Source of the DNA: Candidatus Defluviilinea proxima
GTDB taxonomy: Bacteria > Chloroflexota > Anaerolineae > Anaerolineales > Villigracilaceae
Direction of reading: 5' to 3'
NCBI GenBank assembly: GCA_016721115.1
Contig: JADKIW010000002.1
Span: forward strand, 1 to 32,778
DNA: 32,778 nt
Positions 11,418 to 20,847 of the stretch are shown piece by piece. Both the position numbers and the translations under genes were made by a program. Each line of letters begins with the position of its first letter. Within the stretch, counting starts at the first letter, position 1. The notes beneath the pieces are model-generated. The model was not told the origin of the DNA. It did not search any database and saw nothing but the letters and a program-made list of their open reading frames with translations.

Positions 11418-12251
11418 ATGGAAAAAACTAACCCCACAATCTTTCATATCACTCATTGGAAAGCCGGTTCCCAATGGATCGCAGAGATCCTTAAAAACAG
11501 CGCCCCGGAACGCTTTGTCCAAATGGAAATTGCAGATCCGCACGGTATGGGCGGCCGTGGCACGCTGAATTTTTACGTAAACCCATTGAAACGCGGAAAC
11601 ATCTACGGAACTGTCTACCTAACCCGGGAACAATTTCAAAGTGTTGTTTTTGATCCCATCTGGAAGACCAAAGAACCAGAGGCTTATTACCTGCGCAGGG
11701 CACTGGGCAATTGGTGGAATTACGGAATAAGACACAGCCCTTGCAAGTCATTTGTAGTGATCCGTGATCTCCGCGACACGCTTGTTTCCCTCTATTTTAG
11801 TACCAAGTATAGTCACAAACTGATCACCGACCAACTGGCTGAACTCAGGCAAAAACTTGACAGCCTTGATACTGAGAATGGATTAATGTACATGCTGGAT
11901 GAAGTATTGCCATCGAGCGTTGCTATACAAACATCCTGGGTTGGCGCCTCGGACGCATTAATCCTGCGCTATGAAGATATTCTGGGGAACGAATATGCCT
12001 TTTTTGAGAAACTAATTGATTACTGCGAGATCAATATCGACCGGGAACGTTTGCGCGATATCGTTCGCTACAATATATTTGAAGCTGCTACAGGCCGAAA
12101 GCCTGGTCAGGAGGATGTCAACGCTCACCTGCGCAAGGGCATCGCGGGAGACTGGCAGAATCATTTCACAGATCGAATCAAGATCGAATTCAAGCAACGG
12201 TATGGCGAATTAATGATCAAGACAGGCTACGAGAAAGATCTGAATTGGTAA
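11418..12251 (+). CDS. Sulfotransferase family protein
   Basis: An intact 277-residue ORF. The N-terminal strand and loop IFHITHWKAGSQW corresponds to the 5'-phosphosulfate-binding loop of PAPS-dependent sulfotransferases, which normally reads PKxGTTW. FVVIRDLRDTLVSLYFS (about residues 110-126) matches the 3'-phosphate-binding motif with its Arg and Ser. DALILRYEDI (about residue 180) is the usual strand before the C-terminal half. The family transfers sulfate from PAPS to hydroxyl or amino groups of carbohydrates or other acceptors. Between glycosyltransferase genes, sulfation of the glycan made by this cluster is the likeliest role. ATG 11418 has only a weak AGGAT upstream, at 11399-11403. 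It lies 119 bases after the preceding gene with no terminator seen between. Confidence 0.8.
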   Translation: MEKTNPTIFHITHWKAGSQWIAEILKNSAPERFVQMEIADPHGMGGRGTLNFYVNPLKRGNIYGTVYLTREQFQSVVFDPIWKTKEPEAYYLRRALGNWWNYGIRHSPCKSFVVIRDLRDTLVSLYFSTKYSHKLITDQLAELRQKLDSLDTENGLMYMLDEVLPSSVAIQTSWVGASDALILRYEDILGNEYAFFEKLIDYCEINIDRERLRDIVRYNIFEAATGRKPGQEDVNAHLRKGIAGDWQNHFTDRIKIEFKQRYGELMIKTGYEKDLNW

Positions 12252-12273
12252 AATCCATATTCAAAGGAATTGT

Positions 12274-14064
12274 ATGACTTTTATTTCGTATGCACAAAAC
12301 CTAGAAGATGTCATGCTTTGGCGGGCTTTAAAGCACGTGGAGCATGGCTACTATGTAGATGTAGGCGCCAACGACCCAAAACATCTGTCCATTACCCGTG
12401 CCTTCTATGACCGTGGCTGGCACGGCATCAACATAGACCCCGTCACCTTTGCCCAACTCGCGCAAGAACGTACACGGGATGTAAATTTGGAGCTGGCGGT
12501 CAGTAATACAGAAGGCGAGATCAGTTTTTTCGAGGTACCAGATTCAGCCCTCTGCACGCCAGATCCGGATGTTGCCAACCGTTACCGCCAGGCCGGGAAC
12601 AAGGTCACGGAACGCAAAGTGCGTTCGCTGACACTCAACCAGATCCTTGCCGAACATGCTGAAGCATCCATTCACTTTATGAACATCGATGTTGAAGGTG
12701 GTGAATTGCAGGTATTGCAAGGCCTGGACCTTGCCCACTGGCGCCCGTGGATACTGTTGATCGAAGCAACGATCCCAACAACTACAATACCTTCTCATGA
12801 AAATTGGGAAACCTTGATCACTTCTTCAAACTATGAATTTGCCTACTTCGATGGGTTGAATAGGTTTTACGTTGCAAAAGAACACCAGGAGTTAATAGAG
12901 GCATTTCGATTGCCCCCGAACATTTTCGATGAGTACGTATTCTCACGGGAAATCGACAACCAGCAATTCTTTGAAAATGAATTGCTGGCAAAAGAAAACG
13001 CAATTCAGGCACAAGAAAGTGCGATCCAGGCAAAAGAAAACGCGATCCAGGCACAAAAGCGTGAATTGGAGATTAAAGAAAAACACATTCAAGATTTCCA
13101 AACATCCTATGCCTTTTGGCTTAAGAGCGGTCCATTAAGAAGATCTCCGCTTCTTCAGGCACTGATCCATTTTCGGCGCAACTTCCTGCCGAAAGTTGGG
13201 GTGTTGGAACAATATCTCCCCAAACCGTTTTTTGTTCCCGCATCCTATGCACAAGCGTCTCATGTTACGCCTAACCAAATATTGCCAAGCATAGCCATCG
13301 TAACCCCTTCTTATAATCAAGGTGAATTTATCGAACGGACCATTCGAAGCGTACTTGACCAGCAGTATCCGCATTTGGAATACATTGTTCAAGATGGAAA
13401 TTCAACGGATAACACCCACGCTGTCCTCAATTCATTTCAGGAAAAATTGACGCAATTCAACTCAAGTCAAGACAATGGACAAGCGCATGCCATTAACCTA
13501 GGCTTTCAACACACCAGTGGCGAGATCATGGCATATCTAAATTCAGATGACATTCTTTTGCCAGGCACCTTGAGCTATGTAGCTGATTATTTCACCCGGC
13601 ATCCCGATGTGGATGTCGTCTACAGTCATCGTATTATCATTAACGAACAAGACCAGGAGATCGGACGCTGGGTTTTACCGCCGCATAACGATCAGTCCAT
13701 TCTCTGGAAAGATTATATACCGCAAGAAACTCTATTTTGGCGGCGCAGCCTATGGGAAAAAATTGGCGGTCGCATGGATGAATCTTTTCAATTCGCATTG
13801 GATTGGGATCTTCTCATAAGATTTAGAACTGCAGGTGCAAAATTTAGCCGCCTCCCGCGTTTTCTGGCGGCTTTTCGATTGCATGCTGGTCAAAAGACAA
13901 GTACCCAGATACATTCTGTTGGATCAAGTGAGGAGCAGCGCCTGCTAAAACAGGTGCATGGACGCGAGGTTAGTCGAGAAGAGATCCACCAGAAAATGTC
14001 CCCTTATTTGAGGCGCTCGATCTTCTATAATAGCTTGTATCAGATGGGTATTTTCCGATATTGA
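12274..14064 (+). CDS. FkbM methyltransferase - coiled coil - GT2 fusion
   Basis: An intact 596-residue ORF with AAAGGA upstream, starting 22 bases after the sulfotransferase stop. Residues 1-210 are an FkbM methyltransferase: FISYAQNLEDVMLWRAL, YYVDVGANDP (SAM motif I), GINIDP, FMNIDVEGGELQVLQG. Residues about 239-273 form a heptad-repeat coiled coil (AKENAIQ, AQESAIQ, AKENAIQ, AQKRELE). Residues from about 338 to the end are a GT2 (GT-A) transferase: IAIVTPSYNQGEFI, YIVQDGNSTDN, YLNSDDILLPG (the DxD-like metal site) and DWDLLIRF. The protein can plausibly both add and methylate sugars on one glycan. One of the few long genes here with no frame break, so the fusion is not an assembly artefact of indels. 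Confidence 0.85.
   Translation: MTFISYAQNLEDVMLWRALKHVEHGYYVDVGANDPKHLSITRAFYDRGWHGINIDPVTFAQLAQERTRDVNLELAVSNTEGEISFFEVPDSALCTPDPDVANRYRQAGNKVTERKVRSLTLNQILAEHAEASIHFMNIDVEGGELQVLQGLDLAHWRPWILLIEATIPTTTIPSHENWETLITSSNYEFAYFDGLNRFYVAKEHQELIEAFRLPPNIFDEYVFSREIDNQQFFENELLAKENAIQAQESAIQAKENAIQAQKRELEIKEKHIQDFQTSYAFWLKSGPLRRSPLLQALIHFRRNFLPKVGVLEQYLPKPFFVPASYAQASHVTPNQILPSIAIVTPSYNQGEFIERTIRSVLDQQYPHLEYIVQDGNSTDNTHAVLNSFQEKLTQFNSSQDNGQAHAINLGFQHTSGEIMAYLNSDDILLPGTLSYVADYFTRHPDVDVVYSHRIIINEQDQEIGRWVLPPHNDQSILWKDYIPQETLFWRRSLWEKIGGRMDESFQFALDWDLLIRFRTAGAKFSRLPRFLAAFRLHAGQKTSTQIHSVGSSEEQRLLKQVHGREVSREEIHQKMSPYLRRSIFYNSLYQMGIFRY
12988..13071 (+). repeat. 21-bp tandem repeat encoding coiled-coil heptads
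   Basis: Four consecutive 21-base units: GCAAAAGAAAACGCAATTCAG, then three variants beginning GCACAAGAAAGT, GCAAAAGAAAAC and GCACAAAAGCGT. They encode the heptads (A)(K/Q)(E/K)(N/S/R)AIQ inside the FkbM-GT2 fusion. A fifth diverged heptad follows (IKEKHIQ). Repeat number could vary between strains by slippage without breaking the frame. Confidence 0.85.
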
Positions 14065-14197
14065 AATATCCTACCATTGATACTCAGCAATCTATAATCA
14101 AAGTGATATTACAACCGGCGACAATCACACACATCATCCCCCACCCTGGTTCCAAATGGGATACTTAATCCACCCAAACAAGAATTTTGATTCAAGC

Positions 14198-15291
14198 ATG
14201 CGTGTTGCACTGATATACCTTGGCCGCCGTGGCGCAGGCAATTGGATCAGCCTCGAACTGACGCTGCAATTTCAAACTATATTTTCCACTCTCGTTATCA
14301 CATCGCAATACAGGGATAACCAACCCGGCTGGATGGCGCTTGAGAGCGAACAACTTATCCTACCCACTTTCCACAATGCGATCGGCGCGCTCACATCCCT
14401 TATCGTTCCTACCCGTATCAACACATTGATCGATAAACTGCATGAATTTCAACCCGATGCGCTTCTTTTTCCAATGTTCCACCCGTGGAATGCCATCATT
14501 CAACATAGAATGTCAGGGTTCCAGCTGTGGTATTTGTTCGACCCGCGGCCTCATCCAGATTTAACGAGCTGGTTCTACGGCAAACTGGAACAATCATCGA
14601 TCAAGCAAGCCGAAAGGTGTATCGTGATGAGCGGTCAACTTACAGATGAGTTGATCAAACGCGGAATCCAACCTGCCAAGATTGATGTCATCCCTCTTGG
14701 ACCGTACCGCGTCTCCCCAAGCCGGACATTGGCACCACAAAAAAGAAACATTCCTACCCTCCTGTTTTTTGGGCGTATTATGCCCTACAAAGGGTTAGAT
14801 CTATTACTGCACGCCTATGCCAATATACGTCAAACGAATCAAGCTCGCCTTATAATTGCCGGTGAAGGGGATCTAAAACCATTCAAAAATATACTGAACA
14901 ACCTGCCCGATATCGAAATACTCAACCGCTGGATCCCTGAGGATGAAATTGAAAAACTTTTTCCAAAGCGACATCCTCATACTGCCATATACCAGCGCAT
15001 CACAATCCGGCGTGATCCCAATTGCGGCATCCGTTGGTTTACCGGTCATTGCCACACACAGGTGGGATTCCCGAGCAAATTGAGGCTGGCATCAGCGGCT
15101 GGCTGGTTCAACCCGGATCTGTAGATGAATTGACAGAAGCCATGAGAACAGCATTAGACCACCCCGAGCTTGCACACCAACGTGGCGAGGCGTTACGCGC
15201 CCGCTATGAAAATCAGTTTCCATGGAAGAACATCGCACATCAGGTGGCAGATAGCTTAGAGAAAGTCTTCCAGGCTGAGGGACAGAAATGA
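14198..15291 (+). CDS. Glycosyltransferase family 4 (frameshifted)
   Basis: A GT-B retaining glycosyltransferase. I prefer ATG 14198 (MRVALIYLGRRGAGNWIS) because the first beta strand begins there; an in-frame ATG at 14156 would add 14 residues. Neither has a clear ribosome-binding site. The C-terminal nucleotide-sugar domain shows IDVIPLGPYR, LLFFGRIMPYKGLDLLLHA (family 4 strand and loop) and LIIAGEGDLKPF. Read in a third frame around 14970-15050 it continues ILILPYTSASQSGVIPIAAS, with VGLPVIAT after it, then PEQIEAGISGWLVQPG. Two or three indels lie between 14960 and 15070. Length about 364 residues, normal for the family. Its stop overlaps the next start (ATGA), indicating translational coupling. 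Sugar and linkage cannot be told. Confidence 0.75.
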
Positions 15292-16241
15292 ACGACCAAC
15301 CGTTGGTTTCCATAGTGACCCCATCTTTGAATCAAAGCAAATTTATTCAGGCGACAATTGAATCCATTCTGTCACAAGATTATCCAAATTTGGAATACTG
15401 GGTCATCGACGGCGGCTCAAACGACGGGACTATTGAGATTCTAAAGTCATATGGTGAAAGAATCCATTGGCTCTCGGAGCCTGATGACGGCCAATCGCAA
15501 GCAGTCAACAAAGGCTGGCGTCTGGCAAAAGGCAATATCCTAGGCTGGGTAAATGCAGACGACCTCTTAAAACCCTTCGCAGTTCGCAATGCGGTTGAAG
15601 CGCTTCTGGCAACACCGTCCATCGGCGCGGTATATGGCAGAACGAATTACATTGACGAGCAGGGCAAATTCATTCAGAATTATCCTGTTCAATCATTTAA
15701 TTATGAAGCCTTTGTCCGTGATACTGAAAATTTCATCCCCCAACCAAGCGTTTTCACGCATCGCAATGTTTTGGAACGAACAGGTTTTCTGAACGAAAAA
15801 CTCCATTATGTAATGGATTACGATCTTTGGTTAAGAATAGGGCTCACTGCCTCCATGAAATACCTGCCTGTTGAAATGGCTGCGTTACGTCTCCATTCCG
15901 CCGCCAAAACAGTCAGCGCTATGTCCAAATTTGCTGGTGAATTTATATCGATCTATGAAGACCTATTTTCAAACTCAGCAATCCTATCTACACTGCAGCA
16001 AGACCAGAATACCATCATGCAAACGGTATATATTCATTCAGCCTCTTTCTGTTTCTGGGGCGGTGAGACTCAAACCGCGCTCAGCTATCTACTAAAAGCA
16101 TGGCAACTTCCGCCTTTTCCTCGCAGGCGGGCTTTCTGGTTATTGTTTGCATTTTCTATATTCGGAAAAACAGGTTGGAAACTGGCTGAATACCTGCATG
16201 GCAACCCCATGCAGTTGAAAAAAGGGGTAATCACCCGATGA
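15288..16241 (+). CDS. Glycosyltransferase family 2
   Basis: An intact 317-residue ORF whose ATG overlaps the TGA of the preceding GT4 gene. The GT-A fold motifs are complete: VSIVTPSLNQSKFIQATIES, YWVIDGGSNDGTIEIL, AVNKGWRLAKGNILGWVNAD (the acidic metal-binding site) and VMDYDLWLRIGL. The last 60 residues after the catalytic domain are basic and partly hydrophobic but show no clear transmembrane helix. It is closely similar in style to the two GT2 domains of 7869-11298 and to the fusion at 12274, suggesting that the cluster expanded by duplication of one GT2 type. Confidence 0.85.
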   Translation: MNDQPLVSIVTPSLNQSKFIQATIESILSQDYPNLEYWVIDGGSNDGTIEILKSYGERIHWLSEPDDGQSQAVNKGWRLAKGNILGWVNADDLLKPFAVRNAVEALLATPSIGAVYGRTNYIDEQGKFIQNYPVQSFNYEAFVRDTENFIPQPSVFTHRNVLERTGFLNEKLHYVMDYDLWLRIGLTASMKYLPVEMAALRLHSAAKTVSAMSKFAGEFISIYEDLFSNSAILSTLQQDQNTIMQTVYIHSASFCFWGGETQTALSYLLKAWQLPPFPRRRAFWLLFAFSIFGKTGWKLAEYLHGNPMQLKKGVITR

Positions 16242-17353
16242 GCCCCAAAATTCTTCATATCTCTGCCTTGCCATTAGGCACAGGCGGCATGGAAACATTC
16301 ATCCTGCAAATTAGTAATTCCCTTCAGCATGAGTACTCCTTTGAATTGCTTGCAACCACAAATAAAGATTTTGATGAACGCTTCAAGAATGCAGGTGCTG
16401 GAAAAATTTACACATGGACCGTCCGCAGCATGATAGATCTGCAAGCCATATTCCAACTCAATCGCATGATTGATGAATTAAAACCAGATCTGGTCCATAT
16501 CCACGATTCCCGCACAGGGTTAATTGCCCGTCCTTTGTTGAAACGCAAGCATATTCCTGCAGTTATGACCTTGCACCTACCTGCTTACTACTATCAATGG
16601 AGAATGTTTATTCGTCGCTGGCTATATGCCCGATTGAGGCGCGTATAAATCATCTTACCCCCACACACCTCGTTTATGTCGCTCAACGCACCTACGAGGA
16701 GTCTCTGCAAAAAAAATACGCACGTACAGAACAGGCGCACTTAATCACGTATGGGATCAATCTGGATATTATCCAAAAACCTGGCAACCACAAACAAAAC
16801 GACACTCCCGTAATAATTTGCGTCGCCCGTCATACGTCGCAAAAAAATATACCACTACTCTTGAACGCCGCGAATATCCTGCGCCAAAAGGATTCGAATT
16901 CAATCTTTGGCTCGTCGGTGATATTCCTGATCGGAGAATGCTTGAAGACATGGCACAGAAACTTGAACTGACGTCTATCACAACGTTCTGGGAAATCGTT
17001 CAGACGTAGTCGACCTTCTCTATCAAGCCGATATTTTTGTCCTTACGTCACTCTATGAAGCCCGCCCCATTGCAATTATGGAAGCGCAGGCGATCGGGCT
17101 TCCTTGTGTTCTGAGCAATGTTGCCGATCATCCCGTACTAATCAACAGCCAATGCGGATACATTTTCGAATCCAACAACGTTCACGCCTGCGCGGAGGCA
17201 CTTGGTAAATTACTGACGGCGCCTGCCCAACGCGAGCAAATGGGAGAATTCGCCCGTCGAAAAGCCAGTGCAGAATATGGTCTAGCTACAATGGTGCAAA
17301 AATATAATATCTTATATGAGGCGCTCATTTCACAAGACAAGGCTGGCAAGTGA
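16238..17353 (+). CDS. Glycosyltransferase family 4 (frameshifted)
   Basis: Starts by ATGA overlap with the preceding GT2 gene. N-terminal GT-B half: KILHISALPLGTGGMETFIL and DLVHIHDSRTGLIARPLL. After a frame break near 16645 it continues LVYVAQRTYEESL, ITYGINLDII and VIICVARHTSQKNIPLLLNA. Further breaks near 16900 and 17005 lead to LWLVGDIPDRRMLEDMAQKL, then DIFVLTSLYEARPIAIMEAQ, the conserved E-x7-E region of family 4 (E at ARPIAIME), and AIGLPCVLSNV. About 372 residues when repaired. Likely a retaining sugar transferase of the cluster; specificity unknown. Its stop overlaps the next start (GTGA). Confidence 0.75.
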
Positions 17354-18470
17354 AAATCATCCTCTTCGCTAACACAGACTGGTATTTATACAATTTCCGT
17401 CTGGAGCTTGCAAAAGAACTACGTAACCAGGGGCATGAAGTAATTCTACTTTCCCCGCCTGGTGATTTCCACGAACGGTTAAAAGCCCGGGGCTTTTCCT
17501 GGATTTCTTTTCCGCTCTCAAGACAGGGGACCAACCCATTTAAGAATTAAGAACCCTATACCATTTGATACGGGTATACCAACAAGTCGGTCCCCATATC
17601 GTCCATCACTTTACGATCAAGCCGGTAATTTATGGCTCCATTGCCGCACATGTTATGAAGATACCCGGCATTATCAATTCGATTACAGGTCTTGGACATC
17701 TTTTTATTGATTCAAGCCTCGTCGCTCGCACCTTACTTTGGCTCGCCAAATGGCTCTACCGATTTAGCCTGCGCCGCACCCAGGTAATATTTGAAAACCC
17801 GGAAGATCGCAAGGTCTTTATTCAAAACAAATTCATCAAACCAGAGCAGTCCCATCTCATCCCAGGCACAGGCGTGGATGTGGACAGGTTTCAGCCCACT
17901 AAAAAAACAAGCGAAATCCCTCTCGTCCTTTTTTCAAGCCGGCTTCTCGCAACAAAGGGACTGGGGGAATTTATAGATGCGGTCCGCAATCTAAAACAAA
18001 AGGGCATCCAGGCCCGCTTTGCTATTGCAGGGACAGTTGACCCCGGCAACCCTGCCTCAATCCAGCAGGGACAACTTGACTCATGGAAGCAAGAAACGCT
18101 CGCAGAGTGGTGGGGCTGGCAGGATGATATGCCAGCAACACTTGCCAAAGCAGACATTTTCTGCCTGCCATCTTACCGCGAAGGCGTACCGAATGCCCTG
18201 CTTGAAGCTTGCGCCAGCGGTATACCAATCGTGACAACTGACGTTCCCGGTTGCCGTGACGTAGTAAAACATGGAGTTAACGGTGTACTGGTTGCCCCGC
18301 GCGATTCTCTAGCATTGGCGAACGCACTGGAATTATTGCTGACCAACCCTGCTCTGCGTAGTACAATGGGTAAGGCTGGTCGTGATATCGCTCTTGATCA
18401 ATTCAGTCTCTCACATATTATTTCCAAAAATCTTGGGGTATACAATCAAGTGCTTACGAAACACGTATAG
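17350..18470 (+). CDS. Glycosyltransferase family 4, PglA/CapM-like (frameshifted)
   Basis: The GTG start at 17350 overlaps the TGA of the previous gene. Start: KIILFANTDWYLYNFRLELA, LRNQGHEVILLSP. A frame break near 17545 separates this from PHIVHHFTIKPVIYGSIAA and IINSITGLGHLF, a signature of PglA/CapM-type transferases acting on polyprenyl-diphosphate-linked sugars. The C-terminal half has VLFSSRLLATKGLGEFIDAV, RFAIAGTVDPGNPASI and FCLPSYREGVPNALLEACAS, with both acidic residues of the E-x7-E motif. About 373 residues. Family knowledge suggests it adds an early sugar to a lipid-linked precursor. That fits the initiating sugar-phosphate transferase encoded 53 bases downstream. Confidence 0.75.
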
Positions 18471-18523
18471 GAATATCCAATCACAATGCCTAATATACAG
18501 CAGCGACACCTTCGGAGAATTTT

Positions 18524-19519
18524 ATGATCCTGCAGTTTTTCGTGCCGCTTTTTTGGGCAACACTGATTACGCTGCTCATTACGCCTTTGAGTATTAAGAT
18601 CGCCCAACGGTTTCAACTTGTTGATCATCCAAATAGCGCTCCGCATAAGATCCATTTATACCCCGTTCCCAAAGGCGGCGGAATCGCTATTGCCATCGTG
18701 GTATTTTCAATTACTATTGCAAACAGAGAATTGCAATCACAGGATATTCGCGCCATTTTAGCTGCGTCTGTTCTTATTCTCATATTTGGCATATGGGATG
18801 ATATACGAGGCTTGTCAGCCAGTTGGAAATTAACCGGGCAAATCATCGCGGCTGCAGTTCTGATCCAGCAGGGTATTTTCATACACATGTTCGGACATCC
18901 CATCATCAACATCACAATTACAGTTTTTTGGATTGTGGGTATCACAAATGCCTTTAATTTAGTGGATAGCATGGATGGGTTGGCTGTTGGTCTTGCCGCA
19001 ATCGCCTCTACATTTTTCCTGTTTGTCACCATCGATGCCGATCAATTACATTTCACTTATATAAGCACTCTCCTGCTAGGCAGCTGCATCGGTATGCTTT
19101 ATTTCAACACTACGCCTGCCCGTACTTTTCTCGGAGATTCCGGCGCACAATTCCTAGGGTTTATGTTAGCAACATTAGCCATGGCATATAATCCCCCAGG
19201 CTTGCCACAGCCATCATCATGGTTTGTACCTATTCTATTATTAGGGGTTCCAATTTTTGATACCACCTTTGTAGTAGTCTCGCGCTTGCGACGAGGTTTA
19301 CCTGTCTTCAAAGCCGGCCAGGATCATGTATATCACCGACTGACGCAATTAGGCATGTCCCCTACCCAAGCAGTGACAACAATGCACGTTGCTGCTTTAC
19401 TTATCGGCTGCCTGGCATTTATTGCTTTACCTCTTCCACCTATACAGGCAAATTTACTATTTGCACTTACCTTGTTGTGTGGAGGGATCTCCGTGGTATT
19501 CTTGCAAAAGGGAAAATGA
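18524..19519 (+). CDS. WecA/TagO-like polyprenyl-phosphate sugar-1-phosphate transferase (MraY family)
   Basis: An intact 331-residue polytopic membrane protein with GGAG upstream. Conserved sites of the MraY/WecA superfamily are visible: PHKIHLYPVPKGGGIAI (cytoplasmic loop 1), FGIWDD (the DD pair for Mg2+ binding), NAFNLVDSMDGLA (the catalytic N-x-x-N-x-x-D-G-x-D-G type loop), TFLGDSGAQFLGF and the histidine loop DHVYHRLTQLG. About ten hydrophobic segments are seen. The family transfers a sugar-1-phosphate, often GlcNAc-1-P, from UDP-sugar to undecaprenyl phosphate and so starts O-antigen, teichoic acid or capsule assembly. As the last gene of the cluster it probably provides the lipid-linked primer for the glycosyltransferases upstream. 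MraY itself is less likely outside a murein cluster. Confidence 0.88.
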   Translation: MILQFFVPLFWATLITLLITPLSIKIAQRFQLVDHPNSAPHKIHLYPVPKGGGIAIAIVVFSITIANRELQSQDIRAILAASVLILIFGIWDDIRGLSASWKLTGQIIAAAVLIQQGIFIHMFGHPIINITITVFWIVGITNAFNLVDSMDGLAVGLAAIASTFFLFVTIDADQLHFTYISTLLLGSCIGMLYFNTTPARTFLGDSGAQFLGFMLATLAMAYNPPGLPQPSSWFVPILLLGVPIFDTTFVVVSRLRRGLPVFKAGQDHVYHRLTQLGMSPTQAVTTMHVAALLIGCLAFIALPLPPIQANLLFALTLLCGGISVVFLQKGK

Positions 19520-19539
19520 CGGAGATTTCTCCACACACA

Positions 19540-20809
19540 TTACAAGCCAATTAAAAAGATCAGATCATTGACATTCGTCCCACTTGGACCGGGCTTCAGC
19601 AAATCGCCTAATTTATCAAAGCAGACGTACGCATCATGCCTCGACAAGTGGTCTGCTGCGTCGACCCCAAGCATCTCAGCCCTTTGAGCGGATTCAAATG
19701 TCACCACCGCACCCGCCGCATCGGTGGGACCATCCTCGCCATCGGTTGCCAACGCGATCAGCATTACATTTTCCAAACCCCTTAAGTCAGCATGGCGGCT
19801 AACGCCAGTTCTTGATTTCTCCCGCCTTTGCCGTTACCTGTAATGGTCACTGTAGTCTCTCCACCTACGATCAAACAGAACGGACGAGTCATTTGTTCAG
19901 CGCTTACACGCAGACGATTAGCGAGCATCATCCCCACTTCACGCGCTTCACCTTGTAATTCGTTCGTCAAGATCTCAGCAGTAAAGCCTTCACGTTGCGC
20001 TTGTTCAAGCGCGGCTTGCGCGGCGAGTCGGTTATCGCCAATGATGATATTCTGATTCCGGAGTCCAACAGCTTGCTGTTGGAGAGACGGAGCACCAGAG
20101 CTCCTGACCCAAAATTCAAAATTGAATCCTGAAACCTGCCCGTCAATTTTATATTTCTTCAAGATATTCAAAGCATCTGCATTGGTTGTCGGGTTGGGGA
20201 ATGTGGGACCAGATGCAATCGCTTCCGAGCGGATTCCCGATCACATCCGAAAGAATCAGCTGATAATTTTTCGCCTTCGTTGCATCGCCAATCCCCCACC
20301 TTTGACTTGATCAAGGCTGCGGCGAATCGTGTTGATCTCATCAATGCGCGCGCCACAAGATAACAACAACGATGTCAGTGTTTGCATATCTTCAAGCGAG
20401 ATACCGTTATAGGGTGCAGTAACCAATGCCGAGCCGCCGCCGGAAATTAAACATACCAAGGTATCTTCTGCATTCAATGCAGAAACAAAATCTAAAACGC
20501 GTGTACCTGCTTCGAGTGAACGCGAGTCTGGGATGGGGTGACTGCCCAGGAAAACAGGAAACAGGTTCCGGCTGAGGGATGAAGCGTGTTTGCTGATGGC
20601 GAGTGCGCCGGAGAGTGGATATGCTTCCGCAAGGGCTGTCAGCATGGGGATGGAGGCTTTCCAATGGCTAATCCATATACGCGCCCCGGAAAGATTCGGA
20701 AGATGTTTTTGCACGGCTTTGTAGGATCAACAGCTTCGAGTGCGGCAAAAAGAATTCGCAAAACGCGCTCGTCTGTGAGGCTGTGAGTGGCGAAACTATT
20801 TGCATCCAT
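19540..20809 (-). CDS. Glycerate 2-kinase (GckA/MOFRL type, frameshifted)
   Basis: Read right to left from ATG 20809 (MDANSFATHSLTDERVLRIL). Segments in order are VYGLAIGKPPSP, ALAISKHASS, VFLGSHPIPDSRSLEAG, VCLISGGGSALVTAP (a glycine-rich nucleotide-binding loop), INTIRRSLDQVKGGGLA, then IIIGDNRLAAQAA, CLIVGGETTVTITGNGKGGR (MOFRL domain) and NVMLIALATDGEDGPTDAAGA, ending NVNDLIFLIGL. Breaks occur near 20260, 20680, 20170 and 19780. The repaired length is about 420 residues, normal for the class. The enzyme phosphorylates D-glycerate to 2-phosphoglycerate. It is divergent from a D-glycerate dehydrogenase, so the two form a hydroxypyruvate/glycerate salvage pair. Its stop lies 21 bases from that of the convergent WecA-like gene. 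Confidence 0.85.
20546..20586. repeat. Dispersed imperfect repeat, copy 1 (inside glycerate kinase)
   Basis: CCAGGAAAACAGGAAACAGG, TTCCGGCTGAGGGATGAAGCG. It aligns with the intergenic sequence at 26065-26104 at roughly 80% identity with two single-base gaps. In the kinase it encodes a variable stretch (SSLSRNLFPVFLG, read on the minus strand) just before the GSHPIPD motif. Confidence 0.4.
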
Positions 20810-20812
20810 ATC

Positions 20813-20825
20813 TGTTATCATATCA
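20813..20825. promoter_or_regulatory. Overlapping bidirectional extended -10 elements
   Basis: The plus strand reads TGT-TATCAT at 20813-20821, upstream of the dehydrogenase. The minus strand reads TGA-TATGAT over 20825-20817, upstream of the kinase. The two hexamers share five base pairs. The plus-strand start would fall near 20828, leaving a short leader that contains GGAG. On the minus strand seven bases separate the hexamer from the kinase ATG, so that transcript would be leaderless. Confidence 0.5.
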
Positions 20826-20847
20826 GAATTATTTTTTTGGAGAGCGT

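Noticed and set aside
15265..15291. AGGCTGAGGGACAGAAATG as a third copy of the dispersed repeat.
   Set aside because: Only the GGCTGAGGGA core matches; the flanks do not align, and it codes for the ordinary end of a glycosyltransferase.
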